Source of the DNA: Desulfonema magnum
GTDB taxonomy: Bacteria > Desulfobacterota > Desulfobacteria > Desulfobacterales > 4be13
Assembly: GCF_017377395.1 (NCBI RefSeq)
Contig: NZ_CP061800.1
Location: 6,841,633-6,905,632 of the forward strand
Reading direction: 5' to 3'
DNA length: 64,000 nucleotides
The notes below the pieces were generated by a model. It did not search any database. It worked only from the letters and a program-made list of their open reading frames with translations, and was not told the DNA's origin. Shown here one piece after another: positions 1-9,154 of this stretch (the first letter of the stretch is position 1; each line of letters starts with the position of its first letter). Made by a program: the position numbers and the translations under genes.

Positions 1-245
1 AGAAGGTTTATATTGTCAGCAGGTCAGGAGAAGCTTTTGGCTGGTCAAGTGTTGTGGGCAGAGATGTTTATTCCGCAGCAGCGGAATGTATGGAACCGAC
101 AAGTCTGCTCAGAATTGACAGGGGAGATCTCCAACATCTCCTGGAAAAATACCCCGACTGCGGGCTGGTGTTCTATAAAAGCCTTTCAGAGGTTTTAGGA
201 AAGCGCCTGCTTCAGTGCTACGAGATAATTTCTACTTTTTCCTAA
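1..245 (+). CDS. C-terminal part of a cyclic-nucleotide-binding protein (cut by window edge)
   Basis: The frame is open from base 3 and ends at TAA 243-245, giving about 80 visible residues. They read as the second half of a CRP-type beta-roll: a GEAFGWSS segment in the place of the phosphate-binding cassette, a strand around TSLLRIDRGDL, and a closing helix SLSEVLGKRLLQCYE. No helix-turn-helix follows, so this is either a stand-alone cNMP-sensing domain or the tail of a larger protein. The cassette lacks the usual Arg-Ala pair that contacts cAMP, so the ligand is uncertain. The rest of the gene lies left of the window. Confidence 0.6.
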   Translation, partial: KVYIVSRSGEAFGWSSVVGRDVYSAAAECMEPTSLLRIDRGDLQHLLEKYPDCGLVFYKSLSEVLGKRLLQCYEIISTFS

Positions 246-606
246 GCAAAAATTTCTCTGCCACTCCGAGGCGGGGGACAAGCCTGACACTTTCGGGCTG
301 AGTCACAGATTATAACAGTATGCTTTTATCAGACGAAATCCAAAAATGTATAATACATTTACTTTTTTTTATCGGGGCAAGGATATCAGACCGTATCTGT
401 TCATAGTCTGACTGACTTGCCTCGCCTGTCACATTGTCTTACCAGGCTTTTCTCAGTGTCAGCCCAGATCGAAAATACGGAAAAAAACTGCTCCGGAGTG
501 CGAAAAACATTTTCCGCAACAACTCCGGAAAATAAATTTCAGACACCGAATTTAATGCTTTTCCATATAACAGTCATCACTCGGCAATCACAACGAAATA
601 TGAAAG
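246..606. other. Intergenic stretch without a recognised gene
   Basis: AT-rich spacer between the cNMP-binding protein and the first MITE copy. A short open frame begins near 417, but it runs straight into the repeat at 607-753 and has no coding character. Confidence 0.4.
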
Positions 607-753
607 TAAGTACCTGTCAAAATTTTTTATATATCTTTTTTCTGCGAACGGCGGAGAAACCCGGCTTTTTCCTTTGTCGGAGACGCATCATTCCGGAAAA
701 AAAGCCGGGTTTCTTTCCGGACAAATATAAAAAACTTTTTGCTCAGGTACTTA
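607..753. mobile_element. MITE family 1 (TAAGTACC ends), copy 1
   Basis: A 147-bp element begins TAAGTACCTG and ends CAGGTACTTA, an inverted repeat with TA at both outer edges. Inside is a strong hairpin, GAAACCCGGC against GCCGGGTTTC, separated by about 30 bases. The same architecture and length recur at 61731-61877, and a 152-bp variant at 49184-49335. TA edges suggest an IS630/mariner-type MITE; no transposase of that family is present in the window. Confidence 0.75.
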
Positions 754-755
754 TC

Positions 756-906
756 ACTCGATAGACAAGTTTCTTTCTGTCATTCCGTTCGACTGAACTC
801 ACGCCGAAGCCTATGAAAGCAGGCATCTGTTTTTGGACGATGCCGCGCTTCCGGAGACCGTGGATTCCTGCTTTCGCAGGAATGACAAAAAATTTGATTA
901 TCGAAT
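756..906. repeat. Palindromic element with ACTCGAT ends, copy 1
   Basis: Starts ACTCGATAGACAAG and ends TTTGATTATCGAAT. The body carries the common inverted pair around CATTCC and GGAATG. It abuts the MITE copy at 607-753. Related copies are at 3874-3963 and 21684-21775. Confidence 0.55.
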
Positions 907-998
907 AACACCTAACACTTAACACCTAACACCTAACACCTAACACCTAACACCTAACACTTAACACCTAACACCTAGCACCTAACACCTAACACTTA
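907..998. repeat. Telomere-like heptamer array (CACCTAA)n
   Basis: About 13 consecutive copies of a 7-base unit CACCTAA with CACTTAA variants. It ends six bases before the ATG at 1004, so it replaces the usual ribosome-binding region of the following gene. The same heptamer recurs at 8944-9154, 17441-17488 and 17551-17580. Confidence 0.9.
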
Positions 999-1003
999 TA
1001 ATT

Positions 1004-1558
1004 ATGGAATATCAAGATTCGGATGTTTTATTATTTTACGGCATAATCATCGTTTTTGTTATCATATATTTTGTCAGGAATAAACGCTCAAAGCCAGAAA
1101 CCACCAGAAAAGCTGAGACCGGCAGTCAGCCTGATTATCATCGTACTCCGGAATACCCGGTCGGCGTTCGAAACGCTGCTAACGCAGCCGGGGGAGAAAT
1201 TAAAGGTATTTTTGTTGTTGTCACCTCGTCCGAACCCCAGACCCAGTTGGTTGCGATGTCATTATCATCCCAGACCCTGAACAAAGGAAAATATGTGCGG
1301 GTTCTCTTATGCGGTCCAGGAGGGGATATTGCCCTTAAAAATGGAAAAGAGGTCATACTGAAACCAATAGACAAGTCGCCGCAGATGATCCTGAAAGGTC
1401 TGATCAAAAGCGGTGTCACTGTTGAAGTATGCCCGTTTTATCTGGCAAACAAGGAGGGGGCTTCAGAGTCAGATCTTATCGAAGGAATCAAAAAAGCGGA
1501 CCCTCCTCTTGTTGCGGACGGGCTGCTCGAACCCGGGGTTAAGCTCTTTACCTTCTGA
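1004..1558 (+). CDS. Membrane-anchored DsrE-like protein
   Basis: 184 residues. An N-terminal transmembrane helix (about 10-24) is followed by a short polar linker and a DsrE/DsrF-like alpha/beta domain from about residue 65: strand GIFVVVTSSEP, helix VAMSLSSQTLNKGK, strand VRVLLCGPGGDIAL, then MILKGLIKSGVTVEVCPFYL and a terminal ADGLLEPGVKLFTF. This order is typical of DsrE-family sulfur-relay proteins and their peroxiredoxin-like relatives; Cys in VEVCPFY sits where many family members carry a conserved cysteine. Most DsrE proteins are soluble, so the anchor is unusual. There is no Shine-Dalgarno sequence: the region before ATG 1004 is the heptamer array. The substrate is unknown. Confidence 0.75.
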   Translation: MEYQDSDVLLFYGIIIVFVIIYFVRNKRSKPETTRKAETGSQPDYHRTPEYPVGVRNAANAAGGEIKGIFVVVTSSEPQTQLVAMSLSSQTLNKGKYVRVLLCGPGGDIALKNGKEVILKPIDKSPQMILKGLIKSGVTVEVCPFYLANKEGASESDLIEGIKKADPPLVADGLLEPGVKLFTF

Positions 1559-1567
1559 CATCTCTCA

Positions 1568-1811
1568 TAAGTACCAGACCATAAGTTTTTTGATGTTTGC
1601 CGGAAAGGAAACCCGGCTTTTTTCCGGGGATAATGTTCTCTCCTTAGCGGGAAAAAGCCGGGTTTCTCTGCCGCCCCGGAACATTCAGTAAGGCGGAGAT
1701 ATTTGCCCGGAAAAGAAACCCGGCTTTTTTCCGGGGATAATGTTCTTTCCTTAGCGGGAAAAAGCCGGGTTTCTCCGCCGCCCCGGAACATTCAGTAAAG
1801 CGGAGATATTG
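1568..1811. repeat. 107-bp tandem duplication of a CCGGGTTT hairpin in a broken MITE family 1 copy
   Basis: A left MITE-like end (TAAGTACC at 1568) is followed by two tandem copies, 107 bases apart, of a unit holding GAAACCCGGCTTTT paired with AAAAAGCCGGGTTTC (starting 1608 and 1715). Each unit ends with CCCCGGAACATTCAGTAA. No right-hand TAAGTACC end is present, so the element appears to have expanded internally and lost a terminus. Confidence 0.7.
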
Positions 1812-1854
1812 AGGAGGCCCCGGGGGAATCGGGTAACTACAACATTTATTTTAA

Positions 1855-2108
1855 GCCTGTCGAAACAGTTCGTTGAGCCTGTCGAAACAGTTCGTTGAGC
1901 CTGTCGAAACAGTTCGTTGAGCCTGTCGAAACAGTTCGTTGAGCCTGTCGAAACAGTTCGTTGAGCCTGTCGAAACAGTTCGTTGAGCCTGTCGAAACAG
2001 TTCGTTGAGCCTGTCGAAACAGTTCGTTGAGCCTGTCGAAACAGTTCGTTGAGCCTGTCGAAACAGTTCGTTGAGCCTGTCGAAACAGTTCGTTGAGCCT
2101 GTCGAAAC
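1855..2108. repeat. 22-nt minisatellite, about 11.5 copies
   Basis: Unit GCCTGTCGAAACAGTTCGTT plus GA, repeated without visible mismatch from 1855, with the last copy breaking at 2108. Because 22 is not a multiple of three, the minus strand stays open in all three frames and produces overlapping ORFs of 87-148 residues that I treat as artefacts. A related single inverted copy, CTTCGACAAGCTCAGGGG, follows at about 2120. Confidence 0.95.
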
Positions 2109-2218
2109 GGGCAATTTTCCCCTTCGACAAGCTCAGGGGGCTTAAATGGCAACATACCCGGGCGGCCCCGCGCCCTGCGGACCAAACAGAACCCCAAATC
2201 ACAGAAAGGAGGACATCT

Positions 2219-3838
2219 ATGTCAGATGATGCTGTTAAGTTTTTTATTTCAAAGTTCCGAGGCTTGCTGGATAATGTACCTGAACTTCCAACATATTACC
2301 GACCCAGGCCCTATAAGAACGCGGCTGTGCAGTTTAAGATATCTACGCCTGAGGACTTTGAAGAGAGAAGGAGAATTGTTGAAAAAACAGGGCTGAATGT
2401 CTTTTTCTTCCCTGCTCACCATATTCCCGGATGCGATTTGCTGTCTGATTCCGGCACGACCACCATGACCATGACACAATGGTCCCAATTGCTCTTAGGA
2501 GATGAAGCTTACGGATCAAACGAAGGGTTTTTCCATCTCAAGACGCAGATGGTGGAAACATTCGGCCCTTCCTGGAATCAGACCCGAGAACATACTGAAA
2601 CCCTTTTTCTCTTTCACCAGGGCCGGGCCGCGGAAAACGCCCTGTTCAGCGTTTTTTCCCGCATGCTGCATAAAGGTGGCAGCGTTTCACCGCTGTTTTC
2701 TGATTCGCTTGAGTCCTCTCTCAGAAACACAATAGAAGAGAAACTCAGTGCGTTTCCGCCATCGGAAAGGCCATATTTTATCATCCCCAGCAATTCCCAT
2801 TTTGATACCACCGAAGCCAACATCGGAAACAACAACATTCTCCCTCTGAACCTGCCATGCAATGAACATGTTCATAATGATGAGGCCTTTTCGTTCAGGG
2901 GAAACATGAACACAAACGCGCTGAGGAATCTGCTGGAAAATGAGCATCACCGGGTTCCGCTCATTTACCTCACCATTACGAACAACACCGGGGGAGGGCA
3001 GCCCGCATCCATGAGCAATATAAAGGAAGTGAGTGAAATTGCGGGTGAGTATGACATTCCTTTTTTCCTTGATGCGTGCAGATTTGCCGAAAATGCCTGG
3101 TTTGTCCAGCAAAAAGAGAGTCAATACCAAAACAAAAGCATTCAGGATATTGTTTGGGAGATGTTTGAATATGCAGACGGATTTCATATCAGTTTCAAAA
3201 AAGACGGACTGGTCAATATCGGCGGGGCCTTGGTGATCAAGGAAGGGGGGCGCATGGCTCGGAAACACCCTGATCTTCAGAACAGGCTCACGGATTATCA
3301 GATTTTGACCGAAGGCCATCCCACCTATGGCGGCATGGCAGGAAGAGATTTAAAAGGGCTTGTCCAGGGCCTGAAGACAGTGGTTAATCAGAAATATCTG
3401 GATCACCGGATCCGGCGGGTGGAGAAGTTCGGCAGAAAACTGGAAGCGTATCATATCCCGGTGATAAAGCCAGTGGGAGGACACGCTGTTTACATGAATA
3501 TGGACAGGTTTTTTGAAGGAACCGAGACCAAAGATCATGAGTTCAAAGGCATTGCATTTACCGCGCTGATGCTGATTGCCGGGCACCGTCTTTGCGAGCT
3601 GGGCGTTTATGCGTTCGGCAAATATAAAAACGGAAAAGAATATCCTCCGGATCCGAGGGTCAATTTTGTCAGAGGGGCAGTGCCGCGGCTGATGTATGAG
3701 GACCAGGATCTGTTTTCAGCAGCAGAAGCTGCGAAGGTCCTTTATGACAACAGAGACAGGATTCCAGGGGTGGAGGTCGTGTATGGAAGAGACCTGACGC
3801 TGAGGCATTTTAAGAGCAGGTTCAGATTTAAGATTTAA
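2219..3838 (+). CDS. Beta-eliminating lyase (tryptophanase / tyrosine phenol-lyase family)
   Basis: 539 residues from ATG 2219, preceded by GAAAGGAGG. The frame stays open upstream into the minisatellite, but that part has no family similarity. PLP-dependent fold-type I enzyme that would cleave an aromatic amino acid side chain to the free aromatic, pyruvate and ammonia. Visible hallmarks: a DSGTTTMTMTQWSQLLLGDEAY block, FFLDACRFAENAWF with the cofactor-binding Asp, and the Schiff-base lysine K328 in HISFKKDGLVNIGG. The LVNIGG tail of that motif is closer to tyrosine phenol-lyase than to E. coli TnaA. TYGGMAGRDLKGL and a C-terminal FVRGAVPRLMYED also match the family. It is about 70 residues longer than the classical enzymes. 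No transporter or leader peptide lies beside it, so the substrate cannot be chosen between Trp and Tyr. Confidence 0.88.
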   Translation: MSDDAVKFFISKFRGLLDNVPELPTYYRPRPYKNAAVQFKISTPEDFEERRRIVEKTGLNVFFFPAHHIPGCDLLSDSGTTTMTMTQWSQLLLGDEAYGSNEGFFHLKTQMVETFGPSWNQTREHTETLFLFHQGRAAENALFSVFSRMLHKGGSVSPLFSDSLESSLRNTIEEKLSAFPPSERPYFIIPSNSHFDTTEANIGNNNILPLNLPCNEHVHNDEAFSFRGNMNTNALRNLLENEHHRVPLIYLTITNNTGGGQPASMSNIKEVSEIAGEYDIPFFLDACRFAENAWFVQQKESQYQNKSIQDIVWEMFEYADGFHISFKKDGLVNIGGALVIKEGGRMARKHPDLQNRLTDYQILTEGHPTYGGMAGRDLKGLVQGLKTVVNQKYLDHRIRRVEKFGRKLEAYHIPVIKPVGGHAVYMNMDRFFEGTETKDHEFKGIAFTALMLIAGHRLCELGVYAFGKYKNGKEYPPDPRVNFVRGAVPRLMYEDQDLFSAAEAAKVLYDNRDRIPGVEVVYGRDLTLRHFKSRFRFKI

Positions 3839-3873
3839 GCCCCGGAATCAGTTCCGGGACAGGGTTTCGTATA

Positions 3874-3963
3874 ACTCGATGATTAAGTTTTTTTGTCATG
3901 CTTATGAAAGCAGGAATGACAGACTTTTTGTCCGAACCAGGTCAAAAAATTTGATCATCGAGT
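3874..3963. repeat. Palindromic element with ACTCGAT ends, copy 2
   Basis: 90-bp element starting ACTCGATGATTAAG and ending TTTGATCATCGAGT, a near-perfect inverted repeat. The centre holds GAAAGCAGGAATGAC. It directly abuts, and at its right end overlaps, the next element at 3961. Confidence 0.7.
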
Positions 3964-4124
3964 ATCAGCAGATCGAAAAGTTTTCGGACTGTCGCGGGAC
4001 AGACACGGCGAACGGGGGAGAAACCCGGCTTTTTCCGGCGGGGGGAGCCTTCTGTCCGGGGAAAAAAAGCCGGGTTTCTCTGCCATGCCGCACACAGTCC
4101 GGAAACTCTTCGATCTACTGAGTA
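3961..4124. mobile_element. MITE-like element with CAGCAGATCGAAAA ends
   Basis: About 164 bp with roughly 31-bp imperfect terminal inverted repeats: left end reads TATCAGCAGATCGAAAAG then TTTTCGGACTGT; right end reads ACAGTCCGGAAACTCTTCG then ATCTACTGAGTA. The core contains the GAAACCCGGC / GCCGGGTTTC hairpin shared with MITE family 1. Single ends of the same type occur at about 13316, 17400, 54430, 62081 and 62808. A further partial copy of the core lies at 4137-4202. Confidence 0.7.
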
Positions 4125-4238
4125 TAATAAACGCTCATGAAAAAGCCGGGTTTTTCGCACCCGGTTATGAAAATATTTTCAGATAAAAAACCCGGGTTTT
4201 CAAAATGTATTTTCACGGTAAAGAAAGAAGTCATCATC

Positions 4239-4679
4239 ATGGAAGAATTATTTGAACTCAGAACCTGCCTCGAGCAGGGACGTTACAACGATGCAATGGC
4301 CCTGATAGGGGAAATGGAAAATATGAGCAAAGATGATAAAATCAGCAAAGTTGAAAGTTTCACCATCGTTCTCCTGGTTCATCTCATCAAAAAAGAAGCG
4401 GAAAAACGGACAACCCGCTCCCGGGAACTTTCGATCAGAAACGCTCTCCGTGAAATCAGCCGTGTGAACAAACGCAGAAAATCCGGAGGGTATTATCTGA
4501 AAGAGGAAGAACTGAGAGAAACGGTTCATGAGGCTTATGAAGACGCACTGGACAATGCCGCGCTCGAAGCCTTTGAGGGTCGCTATTCCGAATCGGAACT
4601 TGCCGAAATAGTGGACGAGGAAAAGATCAGAAAAGAGGCGTTGCAACTGATATTGGAAAGACAGATAAAAGGGAAATGA
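4239..4679 (+). CDS. DUF29-like helical protein
   Basis: 146 residues from ATG 4239, preceded by a purine-rich AAAGAAAGAAG. The frame extends 34 codons upstream, but only through repeat sequence. The protein is almost all helix: a first segment with LEQGRYNDAMALIGEMENMS, a hydrophobic helix TIVLLVHLIKKEAEKRTTRS, a basic NKRRKSGGYYL block and an acidic C-terminal half rich in Glu/Ala. It resembles small proteins common in cyanobacteria and filamentous deltaproteobacteria annotated as DUF29, from memory. Function is unknown. It stands alone between repeats. Confidence 0.65.
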   Translation: MEELFELRTCLEQGRYNDAMALIGEMENMSKDDKISKVESFTIVLLVHLIKKEAEKRTTRSRELSIRNALREISRVNKRRKSGGYYLKEEELRETVHEAYEDALDNAALEAFEGRYSESELAEIVDEEKIRKEALQLILERQIKGK

Positions 4680-5210
4680 AGATGAGAGAAGCTGTTTGCA
4701 GAGCTATGACAGGAAAACCATCATAAAAGCTATCAGACTCCGAGCGTAGTCGTGGAAGCCGGAGATCATGCCCCCCTTTGTCCGAACCCTGATGAAAGGA
4801 TGAAAAGATTTTCAGGATTTCGGTTCTGCTAGTTCTGCCAGGATTGCAGAAGCTTCGGAAGTCTGGCAAAAATCCTGAAAATCCGCCAATCAAGTGAATC
4901 AGGAGTTGAAAAATTGTCCAAACATGATGAAAAAATTCAGATGATTGCCATGACGAAACCGAACGGTCTTTTATTTTTAATAGAATTTTCATAACGATCT
5001 AATAATAATTTAACAATTAACTATGATAAATAAGAATGAACAGATTTGTTGCCATGAGACATCGGAATTTTCGGATGCCGTGGTGGATCACATTGTAATT
5101 TTTGAAACAATTGTCTGAACCATGATTAAAGAAATTAACGGATTGACAGAATTAACTTATTGTTTTTTATAACTGAAAGTTAATCATGCTCAACAAACAG
5201 GAGGTTGTGA
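4680..5210. other. 530-bp intergenic region with an inverted repeat
   Basis: No gene is recognised. An inverted pair GATTTTCAGGATTT (about 4807-4820) and AAATCCTGAAAATC (about 4869-4883) could form a hairpin of about 76 bases. The rest is AT-rich leader for the hybrid kinase, ending in CAGGAGGT at 5198-5205. Confidence 0.5.
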
Positions 5211-8200
5211 TTGCAGCATACGACGACGAACACAAGTCTTATCGAAAGGCAGCATACTGGCTTTAAAGGTGAATTTTATTCAGATATTATCTTAACGGCA
5301 CTTTCTCCCAAGTGTTTGGACAAATTGGAATATTCAATTGGCAGACAGAATGTGGCTTTTCTTTCTGCCCAGATATCCGATTTTTATTCTCTGGTCGGTG
5401 AATACGGAACAACAGCCGGATTTCATCTTCTTAAATACTTGGAAGAGGAGATCATTAACTGTTTTCATCAGTATTTTCCGGATGGTGATATAATTTTCAT
5501 CGAACGAACAAAGCTGGATGAAACGATTATCTGTTTTTATTTGCCGGATACTTATGTCTTTAAATTGCGAGACCAGGCACTTTCTGTGCGTTCAGATATA
5601 TCGAGAAACTTAAATGACAGGATTTCTTCATATATAACAGGGCAGCACGCGAATGTTCTTGTGGGCTATGCACTGATCAGTAAAAATCAGAAAGGGGGGT
5701 TTTATGAAACCCTGTTCAGAGCATTTTGTGAGTTACAAACTTCGGCAAATGATAAGGAATATGAACTCGGACTTCGGAATTATTTCTTTGAAATTCTTGA
5801 AAATCCGGGCCTGAAATCAGTCTATCAGCCGATTGTCAATCTCAGAAACGGAAAGATATTAGGCTGGGAAGCCTTTGTGAGGGGGCCTGAAAAAGGACAT
5901 TTTTATCAGCCTGCCACGCTTTTTAATTATGCGGCAGAAATCGGAAAGATTTATCTTTTGGATAAAAAATGCCGTGAACACGCGATAAAAAATTTCGGTT
6001 CCTCAGCATCCGATCATATCCTTTTTATGAATATCCGCACGGAATCCCTGAATGATCCGGATTTTATCGGGGGATTTACGCGAAATTATATACGGCACTA
6101 TGGTCTGAAGCCGGAAAATATTGTGTTTGAGTTTTCCGAAGAACACGGAATCAGGAATTACAGTCTGCTGCTCAGAAATCTTGAGTATTACAGAAAAGAG
6201 GGTTTTCAGGTTGCCATTGATGACGCGGGTCGTTCCACACCGCAGTTCGTGTCCGAGGTCAGACCGGATTACATAAAAATCGGCACATCATTGGTTCGGG
6301 GAATCGGTTATCACCCGGTAAAAAAAGCCATGGCAGAAGGATTTATAAGCCTTTCGGAAAAAATCGGCGCGCGGGTGATTGCCGTGGGCATTGAGACGGC
6401 AACGGAACTCAGCACCCTCGCTTCAATGGGACTGAAATTCGGACAGGGATATTATCTTGCAAAGCCCGAGTTCCCAAAGCCTTCCGAGTCTGTTGTTATC
6501 CCATATGAAATATCATTTCAGGATGAAAAAAACGCAGAGATGAGGACACTCATTCCCATCAGAAAGCTTGTCAGGAAAGCAATCCGGGTTCCCCCTGATA
6601 TCCGAGTGGCCGAGGTCAAAGAGATGCTGAGGGATCAGCCTTCTTTATGCAGCGTGGTGGTTGCGGAGGGCAAAAAACCGAAAGGTCTTCTCATGAGTCA
6701 TCATCTGGATCGTCAGCTCGGAACGCTTTACGGGGTATCCCTTTTCTTTCATCGCAAAATATCCCTTCTGATGGACAGCGAACCCTTTATCGCTGACGCA
6801 AATCAGCCTTTAGGTGAAGTGGCAAAGGCAGCCATGAACCGGGAGGCTTCTAAAATCTATGATGATATTATCGTGACCCGTGATGATGAGGTAATCGGCA
6901 CAGTGTCGGTCCAGAAGATGATGGAGACCCTGGCAAAAATTGAAATCCGCGCCAGAGAAGCAGCAGAAGCCGCGACCCGGGCCAAGAGTGAATTTCTGGC
7001 AAATATGAGTCATGACATCCGAACACCGATGAATGCCATCTTAGGCATGGCTGATATGCTTTGGGAATCCCCGCTGAACCAAGAACAACGCAAGTGTGTC
7101 AGTGTGTTCCGCAATGCAGGGGAAAGTCTCCTGGAACTGATCAATGATATTCTGGACCTCTCCAAAGTGGAAGCCGGACAAATCGAACTGGAGGAGATTT
7201 CTTTCAATCTTCGGGACCTGGTTGAAAAGACCTGTGAGGTGATAGCAATCAAAGCACATGAAAAAGGAATCGAACTGGTCTGTCATCCTGATCCGCAACT
7301 CCCTTGTTCCGTGATAGGAGATCCTGCCCGGGTGCGCCGCATCCTATCCAATTTAATCGGAAATGCCGTCAAATTTACGAACAAAGGAGAGATCATTGTG
7401 AGGATTCGGAAGGCGGAGTATATTTCAAAAGACAGAGCGGTTCTCATTCAATTTTCAGTGAGTGACACAGGGATCGGAATCCCCAAAAGAAAACAGCAGG
7501 AGATTTTTGAGACATTCACCCAGGCACATTCTTCCACTTCACGGGAATACGGAGGAACCGGTCTGGGACTGGCGATTTGCAGGCATCTTGCAGGGTTAAT
7601 GCGAGGAAAAATATGGGTCAGAAGCGAATCCGGGAACGGTAGCACTTTTTATTTTACAGCGAGATTTGCCTTACAAGAAAACACAAAGTCCGAGATAACA
7701 GACAGAAAACTGAAAGGGGTTTCTTTTCTGGTGGCAGATGACAACAGGGCGAGCCGGGACATTTTAGAGGAGACACTGAACCAATGGGGCGCGAATGTGT
7801 CACTGTGTGAAAGCGGTGAAAACTGTCTGGAGAGAATGGCTCAGGCTGCAAATCCTTTCCAAGTGATCCTTCTGGACAGCCGGATGCCGGATACAGACGG
7901 ATTTGAAATAGCAAAGAAGATCAAAGCGCGGTTTCCGGATCAGATTGCTCAGGTGGTGATGATGCTGACTGCGGAAAAGGTGAGTGAGGATATCACCAGG
8001 GCCAAAAACATGGGAATTGCGTATTATATTGTCAAGCCGATTAAGCATCAGGAATTCAGAGATGTTATCCGTGCGATGCTGGGCAGGGATTTGGAAAAGG
8101 AATATGTTCCCGAGGCTGAGACTCACACCCGGGAAGAGGTGTCACCGATGCGGATATTGTTGGCCGAGGATAATCAGAACAACCGGATTCTTTTTTCCTT

Positions 8201-8954
8201 TTACCTGAAAGATACAGTCCACGAAGTTGATATGGCGGAAAACGGCAAAGTCTGTGTTGATAAATATGTTCGAGGTCGTTATGATATTATTTTTATGGAT
8301 ATTGACATGCCGGTGATGGACGGCTATAAGGCCACAGATGCCATCAGAAACTGGGAACTGAAGAATAACAGACCTCGGATTCCCATCATCGCGCTCACTG
8401 CCCACGCGCTCAAAGGCAAAAAACAGGAAAGCCTGGACGCGGGATGTACGGAACATATGACAAAGCCGTTCAAGAAGCAGGAATTATCAGAAGTATTGAG
8501 AAAATATTCAAGATGGGTTACGAAAAACCAACATGAGGAATCTCCTCAATATGAAAATAAGTTGCCTGTCTGCTCTGAGGATTCCCAAGTGCGGAATGAG
8601 AAAAAAATTGCCTATGTTAATTCGGAAATCAGAGAACTGATTCCGATATTTTTTGAAACAAACAGACAAGAAATCAGAGAATTGCAGAATGCGGTGGCAA
8701 AAAGAGATTATAAAATGATACAACGTATCGGACACCGGCTTAAAGGAGCATCACTATGCTATGGTTTCGAGGAAATGGGGGATATCAGTCTGCGAATCGA
8801 AAACGCAGGCAGAGAAAAGAAGAACATCGAACATATCCGGCCCATTGTGGCTGAACTTATCTCCTACACAGATCATGTGGAAGTCATATATAACGATCAT
8901 GATTCAGAGGTTGCCCCAACACATGAAAGTTTCGGGGTCTTTCCTAACCCCTAA
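5211..8954 (+). CDS. EAL-CBS-hybrid sensor histidine kinase with two receivers and Hpt
   Basis: 1247 residues, TTG start at 5211 with AGGAGG six bases upstream. Order: an uncharacterised or degenerate GGDEF-like region (1-180), an EAL-like domain (about 185-430), a paired CBS-like region (about 445-585), a short coiled coil, HisKA with the phosphorylated His at 601 (ANMSHDIRTPMNAILG), an ATPase domain with GGTGLGL at 781-787, REC1 (acceptor D889), REC2 (acceptor D1030) and an Hpt domain (H1175 in IGHRLKGAS). The EAL domain is degraded: WEAFVRG replaces EALVR, FEFSE replaces the usual ELTE-type site, and IDDAGRS replaces the DDFGTG loop, so it is probably a c-di-GMP sensor rather than a phosphodiesterase. 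No transmembrane helix is visible, so it should be cytoplasmic. The stop codon lies inside the CCCCTAA repeat, so the C-terminal FPNP is repeat-derived. The response regulator at 9147-9524 is a likely partner. Confidence 0.9.
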   Translation: MQHTTTNTSLIERQHTGFKGEFYSDIILTALSPKCLDKLEYSIGRQNVAFLSAQISDFYSLVGEYGTTAGFHLLKYLEEEIINCFHQYFPDGDIIFIERTKLDETIICFYLPDTYVFKLRDQALSVRSDISRNLNDRISSYITGQHANVLVGYALISKNQKGGFYETLFRAFCELQTSANDKEYELGLRNYFFEILENPGLKSVYQPIVNLRNGKILGWEAFVRGPEKGHFYQPATLFNYAAEIGKIYLLDKKCREHAIKNFGSSASDHILFMNIRTESLNDPDFIGGFTRNYIRHYGLKPENIVFEFSEEHGIRNYSLLLRNLEYYRKEGFQVAIDDAGRSTPQFVSEVRPDYIKIGTSLVRGIGYHPVKKAMAEGFISLSEKIGARVIAVGIETATELSTLASMGLKFGQGYYLAKPEFPKPSESVVIPYEISFQDEKNAEMRTLIPIRKLVRKAIRVPPDIRVAEVKEMLRDQPSLCSVVVAEGKKPKGLLMSHHLDRQLGTLYGVSLFFHRKISLLMDSEPFIADANQPLGEVAKAAMNREASKIYDDIIVTRDDEVIGTVSVQKMMETLAKIEIRAREAAEAATRAKSEFLANMSHDIRTPMNAILGMADMLWESPLNQEQRKCVSVFRNAGESLLELINDILDLSKVEAGQIELEEISFNLRDLVEKTCEVIAIKAHEKGIELVCHPDPQLPCSVIGDPARVRRILSNLIGNAVKFTNKGEIIVRIRKAEYISKDRAVLIQFSVSDTGIGIPKRKQQEIFETFTQAHSSTSREYGGTGLGLAICRHLAGLMRGKIWVRSESGNGSTFYFTARFALQENTKSEITDRKLKGVSFLVADDNRASRDILEETLNQWGANVSLCESGENCLERMAQAANPFQVILLDSRMPDTDGFEIAKKIKARFPDQIAQVVMMLTAEKVSEDITRAKNMGIAYYIVKPIKHQEFRDVIRAMLGRDLEKEYVPEAETHTREEVSPMRILLAEDNQNNRILFSFYLKDTVHEVDMAENGKVCVDKYVRGRYDIIFMDIDMPVMDGYKATDAIRNWELKNNRPRIPIIALTAHALKGKKQESLDAGCTEHMTKPFKKQELSEVLRKYSRWVTKNQHEESPQYENKLPVCSEDSQVRNEKKIAYVNSEIRELIPIFFETNRQEIRELQNAVAKRDYKMIQRIGHRLKGASLCYGFEEMGDISLRIENAGREKKNIEHIRPIVAELISYTDHVEVIYNDHDSEVAPTHESFGVFPNP

Positions 8955-9154
8955 CCCCTAACACCTGACACTTAACACCCCTAACACCTGACCCCTAACA
9001 CTTAACACCCCTAACACCTAACACCCCTAACACCTAACACCTAACACCTAACACTTAACACCCCTAACCCCTAACACTTAACACCCCTAACACCTAACAC
9101 TTAACACCCCTAACACCTAACACCTAACACCCCTAACACCTAACACCTAACACC
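8944..9154. repeat. Telomere-like array of CCCCTAA / CACCTAA / CACTTAA
   Basis: About 28 units of 7-8 bases. It lies between two convergent genes and supplies the stop codon of both: TAA at 8952-8954 for the hybrid kinase and TAG (minus strand) for the response regulator ending at 9147. Confidence 0.92.

Noticed and set aside
1751..2202. Overlapping minus-strand ORFs of 87-148 residues rich in QAQRTVSTGSTNCFDRLNEL
   Set aside because: They are frame-rotated translations of the 22-nt minisatellite; no start site, no family.
2687..3319. 210-residue minus-strand ORF inside the tryptophanase-family gene
   Set aside because: Antisense shadow of a well-supported gene; composition not protein-like.
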